From NCBI GenBank assembly GCA_016839245.1, contig JAEOUN010000104.1, forward strand, positions 1 through 57,751: DNA of 57,751 nt, given 5' to 3'. The notes under the pieces are model-generated. The model searched no databases and had not been told where the DNA came from. It saw nothing but the letters and a program-made list of their open reading frames with translations. Positions 15,528 through 23,436 of the stretch are shown here, piece after piece; positions within the stretch are counted from its first letter, which is position 1; each line of letters opens with the position of its first letter. Both the position numbers and the translations under genes were made by a program. This stretch comes from Candidatus Thorarchaeota archaeon. GTDB taxonomy: Archaea; Asgardarchaeota; Thorarchaeia; Thorarchaeales; Thorarchaeaceae.

Positions 15528-17228
15528 CTAGGAGTTCTGGCTTGATAAGTCGTAAAAGAATTTCAGTTCAGGAGCACCAGTCCGTAAATTCAATAGAGTG
15601 ACAATACCAGGCGTTGGAACCACTCCCTGTTTTCGCATGAAGTCTGTCTGCGATTGAAAGGTTCCAGAATTAATGATTTGGACACCCCGATAATTATCTA
15701 CTGCATTATGATGAGCATGACCAAAATGAACAATATCAGGGGGAGTATCAATAACCATCCAATCACGGTGTAATGGCGCAAGCTCTGTCTTTCCTCCATA
15801 TATCGGAGCAAGATGGCGTTTCTTCAGCAGTTCTTTCATAGGTAAAGACGGATCTGTATATGAGGCACTGGGAATAGTAGTTACTAAATCGTCCAGACTA
15901 TCACCATGGGTGATAAGTATGTCAACTCCTTCAACAATAAGTTGACTGGGGTCTCCTAACATTGTCACATTATCAAGTTTGTAAAGCGCCTCAGCAAAGA
16001 TTTTTGGAATAGGAGGTTTAGGAAGTGCCTGACGACATGCATCATGGTTTCCTGGAATACAGAAAATTTTGACGTGTTTTGGTATCTTCTTCAACTTACT
16101 CGCAACAAGATTATACTGGTCGTAGAGACTAGATATTGCTAGGTGGTACCTCTGATCGGGATAGACACTAATTCCATCAACCATATCTCCTGCAATAAAG
16201 ATGTAGGAGAGATTATCAACGATGCTCTTATCTGATTCTTCTATATCACGACCATTTACCCAATCAACGAAACGATCGAATTCGTCTTCTAAAAATTCTT
16301 GACTACCACAATGTAAATCTGAGATGAATGCAGCATAGGTGTCCTTCTTTGATCGTCCAATCTGCCGAGCTGTTGGTATATCAGGGAATAACACATCGTC
16401 AGCAATCATTCGTCCATCATTATCAACATAACCTGAAATACAAACAACTTCATCTAGCAGTATTGAATTAGCTTTCTCTGAGAGTTGTTGTCCTTTGATA
16501 CCTTCTTGACTAGAAGGAACAACACAGATGATTGTGTCTTCTTGTCCTTCTAAATCAAGAATAACATTGCGAGATTTCGAAATACTCTTGTTCCTAATGA
16601 TTCCTATGACAATTTGACTAGGAGGACGACTAATACGAGTGCCAGGACTATCAGCTATCGCACGACGCCTAGTAGGGTTTCTCCTCTTTTTTGCTACATT
16701 GGGAGGTACTGCATTTTGAGTATCAATCCGAGTCATGTAGATTTTCTTTATTCTCTCAAAACGATCTTGAAACAACTCAAGAAAGTCCTCGATCGTACCT
16801 TCCGAACCCACCGATTCTTCGTCAGGTGCTTTCTCAATTGTAAAGTTCCAATCGATTTCCTTTTTGTGAAACCTACTTTTCTTTTGAGATGGTTCATTTA
16901 GTTCGGTGGTTCTATCTAATGCTGTACCTGAAGTATCTACTACAGGTAGAGTGTTTTCAAAAAGCGAGATTACGAATTCTTTTGAGAGAACAAGTGGAGT
17001 ATCAATAGTATCTCTGGTGCGAATTATAGATTCCACTTTTTCAAAAGGAGTGTCAAGAGTTAAAATGTAATCTAGAGCATCTGGTGTTATTTGGAGTCCG
17101 GACTCAATCAGACGAGCCAAGATATTACGACGAACAGATGCTGTCAATTGATCATCACTGAAGTGAAAGTATGTTCGTGTTTTAAACAGCTGCCCTACTG
17201 GTTCCTGCGGGAAATGTAATAAGCACAC
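15528..17228 (-). CDS. polB: DNA polymerase D small subunit (DP1)
   Basis: Proofreading 3'-5' exonuclease subunit of the archaeal family D polymerase. The C-terminal half is a calcineurin-like phosphoesterase with all metal motifs: SDLHCGS, AGDMVDG, PGNHDA, THGDS and FGHAHHN. An OB-fold region (IGIIRNKSI to VCISGYVDNDG) precedes it, and the N-terminal ~110 residues contain a helical domain. At 566 residues it is a usual length. The start is uncertain: a GTG at 17228 is the most upstream option and no clear ribosome site is seen. It converges with cdc6-1 with 2 bases between stops. The large subunit DP2 is not in the window. Confidence 0.93.
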   Translation of the reverse strand: MCLLHFPQEPVGQLFKTRTYFHFSDDQLTASVRRNILARLIESGLQITPDALDYILTLDTPFEKVESIIRTRDTIDTPLVLSKEFVISLFENTLPVVDTSGTALDRTTELNEPSQKKSRFHKKEIDWNFTIEKAPDEESVGSEGTIEDFLELFQDRFERIKKIYMTRIDTQNAVPPNVAKKRRNPTRRRAIADSPGTRISRPPSQIVIGIIRNKSISKSRNVILDLEGQEDTIICVVPSSQEGIKGQQLSEKANSILLDEVVCISGYVDNDGRMIADDVLFPDIPTARQIGRSKKDTYAAFISDLHCGSQEFLEDEFDRFVDWVNGRDIEESDKSIVDNLSYIFIAGDMVDGISVYPDQRYHLAISSLYDQYNLVASKLKKIPKHVKIFCIPGNHDACRQALPKPPIPKIFAEALYKLDNVTMLGDPSQLIVEGVDILITHGDSLDDLVTTIPSASYTDPSLPMKELLKKRHLAPIYGGKTELAPLHRDWMVIDTPPDIVHFGHAHHNAVDNYRGVQIINSGTFQSQTDFMRKQGVVPTPGIVTLLNLRTGAPELKFFYDLSSQNS

Positions 17229-17273
17229 TAGTGAGAAAGAAATTGTGGCTTAACATTATCTTTTGGTGAGACT

Positions 17274-18251
17274 ATGGTAAATATCAGAAGGCTACAACAG
17301 ACTGGTGGAAAGAGCGGGAGTTCGTTCTTGATCATCTTGCCAAAGGATTGGGTCGTTCGTCATAAATTGAACAAAGGAGACCCTGTAGTAGTTGCTGAAC
17401 GTGAAGATGGATGCTTAATAGTGGATCCTCGTCTTCCAAAGGCTGGAGAGAAACGAACAACTACAACTCAAATTGAATTCAATCTCAGGTGGGAGATAAC
17501 AAGTAGATACCTCTTGGGATTTGATGAGATTCGAATTGTAAGCGAAGACCCAATTACGAATGTTCAGAGAGATGAACTCAAGAAAGTCATTAAACGATTT
17601 GTCGCTCTTGAAGTAACTGAGGAAGATGACCATCAGATCATTTTGAGATGTCTTATTGATCCATCCACATTGCCGGTCAATACTGCAATGAGACGGATGA
17701 ATCTGATAACCTCAAGAATGATTGAAGATTCGTTTAAAGTATATTTCGAGGGTTCAATGGAAGGATCTAAGGAAGTCATTCAACGCGATGAAGAGGTAGA
17801 TAGATTGTTCTTTCTCATTGTAAGACAACTTAGGTCAGCAATACAATATCCACGAATGAGTGAGATGATGAACATTGCTCCTGTCGAAGCCCTTGATTTT
17901 AGGTTGGCAGCACAATATATTGAGAGAATTGCCGATTTGGCAGTAGATGTGGCACAGAGAGTAGAAGACCCAATCGATAAGAAACTGGTACAAAAACTAG
18001 AGCCAATTGTAGACAAGGTAAGAGAGATGCTTTCAGATTCAGTGAATAATCTATTCAAATTTGATTCAAAGAAGGTTGCCTCAGTAATAAAAGCTGAAAA
18101 ATGGCTCATCACAGAAACCGCAAAATTACGACAATTGATAATTACAAATCCAAATGGACAACCACAAACTCAGCTTTATGTTGTAGATAGTCTGTTAAGA
18201 ATGGGAGAAGCTGCAAAGGATATCGCAGACCTAGCATTACCACAAAACTAG
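17274..18251 (+). CDS. phoU: AbrB-PhoU fusion, phosphate-uptake-type regulator
   Basis: A SpoVT/AbrB-like DNA-binding domain at the N-terminus (RRLQQTGGKSGSSFLIILPK, then KLNKGDPVVV) is joined to a PhoU-like helical domain (EALDFRLAAQYIERIADLAV; LRMGEAAKDIADLAL). This architecture is widespread in archaea. It is normally linked to phosphate transport, though no pst genes are nearby. It starts 45 bases from the divergent DP1 gene and is followed after 11 bases by the phosphohexomutase, probably one transcript. Confidence 0.88.
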   Translation: MVNIRRLQQTGGKSGSSFLIILPKDWVVRHKLNKGDPVVVAEREDGCLIVDPRLPKAGEKRTTTTQIEFNLRWEITSRYLLGFDEIRIVSEDPITNVQRDELKKVIKRFVALEVTEEDDHQIILRCLIDPSTLPVNTAMRRMNLITSRMIEDSFKVYFEGSMEGSKEVIQRDEEVDRLFFLIVRQLRSAIQYPRMSEMMNIAPVEALDFRLAAQYIERIADLAVDVAQRVEDPIDKKLVQKLEPIVDKVREMLSDSVNNLFKFDSKKVASVIKAEKWLITETAKLRQLIITNPNGQPQTQLYVVDSLLRMGEAAKDIADLALPQN

Positions 18252-18262
18252 GGGAAATCAAT

Positions 18263-19651
18263 ATGAGTGGAAAAATATTTGGCACATCAGGAATTCGTGG
18301 ACCAATTTTAGAAAGATCAACAACAGATCTTGCATTGAATTTGGGTAGAGGTCTTGGTTCATTCTTGGATGGAAAAGGAACTGTGGGAATTGGAACAGAT
18401 GCAAGGACCTCACGCGTAATGTTGAGAAACAGTCTGATTGCTGGAGTACTCTCAACAGGAGTCAATGTGATTGATTTAGGAATTGCGCCAATGCCTACTG
18501 TAGCGTTCTTTAGTCAAAGAGAGGAGGTTGCAGCCTCAGTAATTGTAACAGCCAGTCATAATCCATCTGCTGATAATGGTTTTAAATTCTTTAGAGCTGG
18601 AAGAGAATTCATCAGGGAGGAGGAAGTAATTCTAGAGAATTCCATCTCAAAGAGACAATTTCTTACTGCTAAATGGGATAAATGCGGAAAAGTGGAATAT
18701 CTCAGTATCCGAAATCAATATCTGAAAAATGTAAAGAAGTTCCTAGCCACTCGTGGTGATTTTGGAAAAGGAACAAAAATCCTCCTAGATTTGGCAAATG
18801 GAGCAGCAACCAACTATACTCCACATCTGCTATTGGATTTGGGTTTCTCAGTTACTACTATGAACTCTCACCAAGACGGTCACTTTCCAGGACGACCTGC
18901 AGAACCATCGCCAGGAAACCTTGGAGATGCAATGAAAATAGCAGCTGACTCAGACTTTGCTGTGACGATGTGTCATGATGGTGATGGCGATAGACTTGCT
19001 ATCATTGATGAACAGGGAGAATTCATTGATCAGAACCGTGTCATTGCTTTGTTTGCAAGAGATGAGGTCAAGAGAAAAGGAGGAGGAATAGTTGTTGCTT
19101 CGATTGATACCTCTAGCGTTATTGATGAACTTGTTACCAATGCAGGAGGAATAGTAGTAAGGATGCCCTTAGGATCGCTACAGGAATACTTAGCCTCAGA
19201 GAAGGGGAAAGATGTAGTGTTCGCCTCGGAACCTTGGAAGCCAATATTCACTGAGATGGGCGGGTGGATGGATGGAATTACGGGTGCTGCAAGATTTGCT
19301 CTGATGATGGAAGAACAGGGTGAGAGCAGCTGCACAAAACTCATGAAGACTATTCCAAAGTATCCAATGTTAAGAGATTTCATGCCCTGTCCTGATAAAA
19401 TAAAACCAAAATTTCTGCCCCGTGTAAAGGAATTACTTGTTCCTCAGATGAGTGGCGTGAATCAGATACTAGAAGTTGATGGAATCAGAATAGAGTGCAC
19501 AGATGGATCATATGTACTAGTTCGAGTTTCAGGGACTGAGCCAAAAGCAAGAGTGTATATCGGTGCTAAGAAGCAAATAACTGTTGATAGACTAACAACC
19601 TTGGCAAAAGGAGTAATGAATCAAGTCATAGAAGAACTTGAGAAGAATTAG
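18263..19651 (+). CDS. glmM: Phosphoglucosamine/phosphomannomutase family enzyme
   Basis: Alpha-D-phosphohexomutase, 462 residues. The phosphoserine loop is TASHNPSADNGFK, the Mg-binding loop is DGDGDRLAI, the sugar-binding loop contains SEPW, and the phosphate-binding C-terminus is VRVSGTEPKARV. The N-terminus (GTSGIRG) is typical of archaeal GlmM/ManB proteins. It interconverts the 1- and 6-phosphates of hexoses or glucosamine for glycan and cell-surface synthesis. Substrate cannot be fixed from sequence, so the symbol is tentative. Confidence 0.88.
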   Translation: MSGKIFGTSGIRGPILERSTTDLALNLGRGLGSFLDGKGTVGIGTDARTSRVMLRNSLIAGVLSTGVNVIDLGIAPMPTVAFFSQREEVAASVIVTASHNPSADNGFKFFRAGREFIREEEVILENSISKRQFLTAKWDKCGKVEYLSIRNQYLKNVKKFLATRGDFGKGTKILLDLANGAATNYTPHLLLDLGFSVTTMNSHQDGHFPGRPAEPSPGNLGDAMKIAADSDFAVTMCHDGDGDRLAIIDEQGEFIDQNRVIALFARDEVKRKGGGIVVASIDTSSVIDELVTNAGGIVVRMPLGSLQEYLASEKGKDVVFASEPWKPIFTEMGGWMDGITGAARFALMMEEQGESSCTKLMKTIPKYPMLRDFMPCPDKIKPKFLPRVKELLVPQMSGVNQILEVDGIRIECTDGSYVLVRVSGTEPKARVYIGAKKQITVDRLTTLAKGVMNQVIEELEKN

Positions 19652-19745
19652 AAGTGTTCAAGCCACTGACGTTAAGATTAAATCATAAGTAGTTAGAGAA
19701 TCATCTAAGCCGAGGTATCCAAGCGGTTACGGAGACGGTCTCGAA

Positions 19746-19761
19746 ATCGTCTTAACGGGGC
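19746..19761 (+). other. tRNA-Ser intron 1 (position 37/38, 16 bases)
   Basis: BHB splice motif: a central 4-bp helix CTCG/CGGG (19740-19743 with 19756-19759, one G-U). It is flanked by 3-base bulges AAA and GCA, with the predicted cut after the second base of each. The outer helix is the perfect anticodon stem. The inner loop is only 9 bases. Confidence 0.8.
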
Positions 19762-19786
19762 AACCGTTGCCCTTGAGGCTCGTGAG

Positions 19787-19818
19787 ACCCCCTATGATAT
19801 ATTCATAGGGAGCACGAA
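19787..19818 (+). other. tRNA-Ser intron 2 (T-arm position 53/54, 32 bases)
   Basis: Central helix CGTG/CACG (19781-19784 with 19813-19816) with 3-base bulges AGA and AAT. Cutting after the second base of each bulge restores a perfect T stem and a TTCGAAT loop. The intron interior is an 8-bp hairpin (CCCTATGA with TCATAGGG). The position is non-canonical. Confidence 0.8.
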
Positions 19819-19848
19819 TTCGAATCTCATCCTCGGCGCCATTCTCTT

Positions 19849-20931
19849 CTAATTTTCCAGTTTTCCAGATTTTTTCCTTAGGAATGTAAAAAATATCGGT
19901 GAAATTCCCAGAACCATCAATGAGATGGGAATGACCCATAACCACTCCTCATTAGGTGTTTGAGCAACAACACCTATCGGTTCATCGCCTCGAAAATCAA
20001 TCATGATGAATTGCTTATTTTGGTCTGCAAGATAGACATAATTTCCATCATAGAATACATCGTGTGGTGCTGCAGTAGAGTACTCAGCAAGCAATTTGGG
20101 ATGCCTGGGATCAGTAACATTCAGGAGCTCAGCTCCTTCCTGTAAATCAGCTAATGCAAGATAATTTCCATAGCCATAGACTCCATAGATCTCTCCTCCA
20201 TTATTGAACGATCCAAGTAGGGAAGGTTGTTCTAAAGAAGAAATATTGAAGATACTTAGTCCTGCGCCATGCCGTCCTAAGTAGAGGATTTCTCCTTGGA
20301 TGAATATGTCCCAAGCACCATGTGTGTTGCTAACCGTCCTAATAATGGAAGGAGATAAGAGATTACTAAGATCAACTACGATAAGGCCATTGTCTGGATC
20401 TGCAAAGTATCCAACAGTCCCAATCACTACAATAGCATTCCCTCTATATCCCACATCAAAGGTAGAAACATCCGATGGATTGGACGAGTTGCTGATATCT
20501 ACTATCTTTAGTTCTCCATCTGTCGTACAGAGATAAGCATAATCTCCACTGACAAATATGTTGTAAATTCCTTCATCGATTGTATGTTTGTGAATAATTA
20601 CGGGATCTAATGGATTAGACACATTGGCCATAATCAGACCATCAGGATTGCCGCCTATATACAATACATCATCTATGATAGCCAATCCATTAGCATCATC
20701 ATATACCGGAATATTTGCTACTCGAACTGGTGCATTATAGTCACTCTTGTCTATCACAACCACTCCATCATTGTTCGTTACATACGCATAATCGCCATCC
20801 ACCTCGATATCATATCCGACCATTAGATCTGTGATTACCATGTCTGCATTTATCATCCCATTTACAAGCAATGCTGAAATAATGCTAAGAATGATAAGAA
20901 TGACAGATAGAATGGATTTTTTTGATGGCAA
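19849..20931 (-). CDS. LVIVD-repeat beta-propeller protein, membrane anchored
   Basis: A 360-residue protein with an N-terminal hydrophobic signal/anchor (about residues 7-27), then repeated LVIVD-type blades such as GDYAYVTNNDGVVVID, GTVGYFADPDNGLIVVD and GNYVYLADQNKQFIMID. It ends with a C-terminal transmembrane helix (about 330-350) and a basic tail. The topology implies an extracellular propeller anchored in the membrane. It may start at a TTG preceded by GAGGAAGA. It converges on tRNA-Ser. Ligand and function are unknown. Confidence 0.8.
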   Translation of the reverse strand: MPSKKSILSVILIILSIISALLVNGMINADMVITDLMVGYDIEVDGDYAYVTNNDGVVVIDKSDYNAPVRVANIPVYDDANGLAIIDDVLYIGGNPDGLIMANVSNPLDPVIIHKHTIDEGIYNIFVSGDYAYLCTTDGELKIVDISNSSNPSDVSTFDVGYRGNAIVVIGTVGYFADPDNGLIVVDLSNLLSPSIIRTVSNTHGAWDIFIQGEILYLGRHGAGLSIFNISSLEQPSLLGSFNNGGEIYGVYGYGNYLALADLQEGAELLNVTDPRHPKLLAEYSTAAPHDVFYDGNYVYLADQNKQFIMIDFRGDEPIGVVAQTPNEEWLWVIPISLMVLGISPIFFTFLRKKSGKLEN

Positions 20932-21008
20932 TCTTCCTCAAGTTTAAATTTGCATTATCTGCTATTAAGAAGACCTTTCAGCGCATGTTATAGGTTATGT
21001 CCCAATTT

Positions 21009-21350
21009 CTAAAATGTGAGAATAGCATATCCGTCCTGTGCAAATCTCAGAAGATTACTATGACCACTGAGTTCACCTTTGAGTGAAACACCCAATTTTT
21101 GTGCGGCTTCAGTTGCTGAAAAGGCAGTAGTACATGCTTTGCATGCATGATCTATGATTCCAAGTCCCATTGCCTTATCAAAGACGGGGAGATTGATTGA
21201 ACCATCTGCTATTCCAATCAAGAGCTTAGGAGAGGCACACTCAAGAATCGTGATAACCTCATGACCATTTTCATGAAAGTTGATTGCATTGAGTAGTAGA
21301 TGGTACAACTGCATCTTATTCTCGTCAGTTGCTAAAAAGAGATACTTCAT
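21009..21350 (-). CDS. DsrE/DsrF-like small protein
   Basis: A 113-residue alpha/beta protein resembling the DsrE superfamily of sulfur-relay and related proteins. It opens with a beta strand (KYLFLATDENK), has a helix (LYHLLLNAINFHENGHEV) and a cysteine pair in HACKACTTAFSA. The cysteines could act in sulfur transfer or redox chemistry, but no partner (TusA, DsrC) is nearby. The call rests on fold pattern only. Confidence 0.6.
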   Translation of the reverse strand: MKYLFLATDENKMQLYHLLLNAINFHENGHEVITILECASPKLLIGIADGSINLPVFDKAMGLGIIDHACKACTTAFSATEAAQKLGVSLKGELSGHSNLLRFAQDGYAILTF

Positions 21351-21404
21351 GATATTTCACAAACTGTCTTTACTTGAAACTAATTATGAGTATTACTGAA
21401 AATA

Positions 21405-21492
21405 TGGTGCGGAGGGCGAGATTTGAACTCGCGAACTCCTACGAGACGAGGACCTAAACCTCGCGCCTTTAACCAGGCTGGGCAACCTCCGC
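21405..21492 (-). tRNA. tRNA-Leu(UAG), intronless, CCA encoded
   Basis: Minus-strand cloverleaf: acceptor GCGGAGG/CCTCCGC, anticodon stem CGAGG/CCTCG with loop TTTAGGT (anticodon TAG). The 14-base class II variable arm is TCTCGTAGGAGTTC, the T stem is GCGAG/CTCGC with loop TTCAAAT, and the discriminator is A. CCA is encoded at 21405-21407. No intron is needed. Confidence 0.96.
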
Positions 21493-21548
21493 ATTGTGAA
21501 AAATGTAAAAAGCAGAGAGATTTTAACGGTTTTGTATTGATGATGGAA

Positions 21549-21686
21549 CTACTTATCGTTTGTTTCCCAGGTATGACTACAACGAGGGCAACGCCATTTC
21601 TTTCGATATTTGCCGCTGCTAAGCATCTCTTTTCGTACCAGAGCTACTTCATCGAATCCGCAGCGAGTACATACGACTTTGTCCAT
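21549..21686 (-). CDS. 45-residue zinc-ribbon protein
   Basis: A short gene found by translating the gap by eye. It begins MDKVVCTRCGFDEV and ends CPRCSHTWETNDK. Four cysteines (CTRC and CPRC, 24 residues apart) form a zinc ribbon, and basic residues (KYRKKWR) lie between them. The second half resembles the C-terminal ribbon of TFS (CTKCKHTW), suggesting nucleic-acid binding. The ATG is preceded by GAGTGAGATG. It is divergent from the eS1 gene. Confidence 0.7.
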   Translation of the reverse strand: MDKVVCTRCGFDEVALVRKEMLSSGKYRKKWRCPRCSHTWETNDK

Positions 21687-21890
21687 AGATATGCATCTCA
21701 CTCTGTAGGATGCAAATTAGTCATATCTAGTTTTCGTGTGAGAATCTTGAATTCGAGAACAAGAAACCGCACCATGTCACAACGTTTTTATTAGACTCGT
21801 TAGATGTCGGCTCGGTTTCTGTGGCCCGACCATAGACCATTTCGTGATTCTCTGGACTCATTATATGTCCAGTGCGAGTGTGAAAAGAAG

Positions 21891-22544
21891 ATGTCCTCAA
21901 AAAGTAGACAATCAGCAGCAAGAACCCGTGATAAGTGGCGAGAGAAGACATGGTACCAGATTCTCGCACCCGATTACTTTGATAACAAGGAGATAGGGAC
22001 AACACCAGCAGGAACCCCCGATTCGCTGATTGGAAGAACTGTCGAACCTACATTGTATGATCTGACTGGAAACTTTGACAAGATTCATGTCAAACTTCGT
22101 TTCAAGGTATTAGAAGTCATAGGACAACAAGCAAAGACAACATTCTATGGTCACGAATGGAGCTCAGACTACCTCAGAGGACTAGTAAGAAGAGGAACAT
22201 CTAGAATTGATTGGATTGGGCCAATTTTGACAAAAGATGATTATCTGATGCGCATCTCTGTCATCGTATTCACAAATACCCGTGCAAAGACAAGTCAGGA
22301 ACATTCTGTCCGAAAAGCAATAGAGAAGGTCATTAGAGCTCACGCAAAGAAGCACTCATTTGATCAATTAGTGACAAAAGTAATCCTTGGCGATTTGGCA
22401 GCAGATGTCTTTGATGAGGTCAAGAAGATTATTCCAATTCGTGAGTGTGAGATTAGAAAGAGCAAGGTTCTCAAGGGACCTGAAGAGGTCAAGACTCGCA
22501 GAGCCAGACTCAGAAGAGGAACAGCCGCTAAAGAAGCCGAGTGA
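21891..22544 (+). CDS. rps3ae: Small ribosomal subunit protein eS1 (S3Ae)
   Basis: Archaeal/eukaryotic ribosomal protein S1e, 217 residues from the ATG at 21891, which gives the expected start MSSKSRQSAARTRDKWREK. Family strings include WYQILAPDYFDNKEIG, GRTVEPTLYDLTG and KVILGDLAADVF. A longer frame from 21804 adds 29 cysteine-bearing residues unlike the family and is rejected. A T-rich TATA-like stretch lies near 21783-21791. In archaea this gene often sits near uS15, RecJ-like and Pcc1, as here. Confidence 0.94.
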   Translation: MSSKSRQSAARTRDKWREKTWYQILAPDYFDNKEIGTTPAGTPDSLIGRTVEPTLYDLTGNFDKIHVKLRFKVLEVIGQQAKTTFYGHEWSSDYLRGLVRRGTSRIDWIGPILTKDDYLMRISVIVFTNTRAKTSQEHSVRKAIEKVIRAHAKKHSFDQLVTKVILGDLAADVFDEVKKIIPIRECEIRKSKVLKGPEEVKTRRARLRRGTAAKEAE

Positions 22545-22567
22545 ATTCCTTAGTATATGAGAAGGAT

Positions 22568-22921
22568 TCACTCCTTCATTGTTTCTAATCGATGAAGTGA
22601 TTGTAGGAGTAGAACCATCAGATTTGCTAGCCGTGTTAAAGCTTCAACATCTGTTTCAGATTCAACTAACTCGTTGAGTGCCTTTAATTTCCCGATTAGG
22701 GTTTCTCTTAGCTCAGGAATTAACGACTTTACAGCTTTTACTTCAACTGCCTCTTCTGCTGATGCATAGACTATACGTCTATCACATCGTACACAATAGA
22801 TATCATCACCGACTTTGAAAAGTGGTGAACCACACTGTGGGCATGAGTCTGCAAGCATTGCTGCTCCACGACGTAAAAGCTCAGCCATTTTTTTAACGGA
22901 GGCATCATCCTTGTTTTCCAT
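22568..22921 (-). CDS. SSCA1/autoantigen p27-type zinc-ribbon protein
   Basis: Archaeal homologue of the Sjogren's syndrome/scleroderma autoantigen 1 family (UPF0148). The diagnostic start of the domain is MAELLRRGAAMLADSCPQCG, with the second cysteine pair in YCVRCDRR. A helical C-terminal region rich in leucine follows. I chose the ATG at 22921 (MENKDD); nine further in-frame residues upstream are unlikely. Function in archaea is unknown. Confidence 0.83.
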   Translation of the reverse strand: MENKDDASVKKMAELLRRGAAMLADSCPQCGSPLFKVGDDIYCVRCDRRIVYASAEEAVEVKAVKSLIPELRETLIGKLKALNELVESETDVEALTRLANLMVLLLQSLHRLETMKE

Positions 22922-23082
22922 TGTTCGCACTAATACTAGATGTAGCATTTTTCAATATAAGAGGTGTTCGAGTAGATATTCGTGGAGTGTATATGCGTCA
23001 GTATGAAAACGTTGATATGGTCAGGACAAGTCTTGATGTTCGTTGTTTCGCACACCATTTGTGCGCAGAGACCATTTAAGAG

Positions 23083-23355
23083 GTGAGTCCATTGGACCCC
23101 GAAACTCAAAAGAGCATTGACCAATCTAAGCATATTCTTAAGCAAATTTCTGAAGATTCCTCAGTTCCAAGGAATATCAGGCGCGCAGCGAATGAGGCTA
23201 TTGCAGTCCTTGAGGAGGATGGAGATTCTCCTGCTGTCAGGGCACAAAATGCAATATCCATTCTGGATGAACCAAGTCAAGATCCAAACTGTCCAAATCA
23301 TGCAAGGACTAAGATTTGGCATGTTTCTAGTCTATTAGAACCTATACGGGACTAG
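23083..23355 (+). CDS. UPF0147 family protein
   Basis: A 90-residue helical protein matching the archaeal UPF0147 family through [19 protein letters not shown] and [18 protein letters not shown]. Function is unknown. Start is ambiguous: GTG at 23083, or TTG at 23092, which is better spaced from the AGAGGTGA stretch. The gene precedes FAU-1 on the same strand. Confidence 0.85.
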   Translation: MSPLDPETQKSIDQSKHILKQISEDSSVPRNIRRAANEAIAVLEEDGDSPAVRAQNAISILDEPSQDPNCPNHARTKIWHVSSLLEPIRD

Positions 23356-23436
23356 GAGAACTATTTCCTTAGGACGTTCAATCCAGCATCAAATATGGTG
23401 TAGGACTGCAACCCAAACAAGGGCCAGTGTTTGCCA

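Larger units (their letters stand above)
19709..19841 (+). tRNA. tRNA-Ser(CGA) with two introns, CCA encoded
   Basis: Folded by hand. Acceptor GCCGAGG pairs with CCTCGGC, the discriminator is G, and CCA is encoded at 19839-19841. Anticodon stem ACGGT (19735-19739) pairs with ACCGT (19763-19767) and loop CTCGAAA gives anticodon CGA. A 14-base variable arm is class II, as expected for Ser. T stem GTGAG pairs with CTCAT around loop TTCGAAT. The stems close only if 19746-19761 and 19787-19818 are removed as introns. Mature length is 82 plus CCA. Confidence 0.9.

Noticed and set aside
19727..19945. 72-codon minus frame over tRNA-Ser
   Set aside because: Antisense of the tRNA and of the LVIVD gene end in another frame; no protein pattern.
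21423..21794. 123-codon plus-strand frame
   Set aside because: Runs from tRNA-Leu through the antisense of the zinc-ribbon gene.
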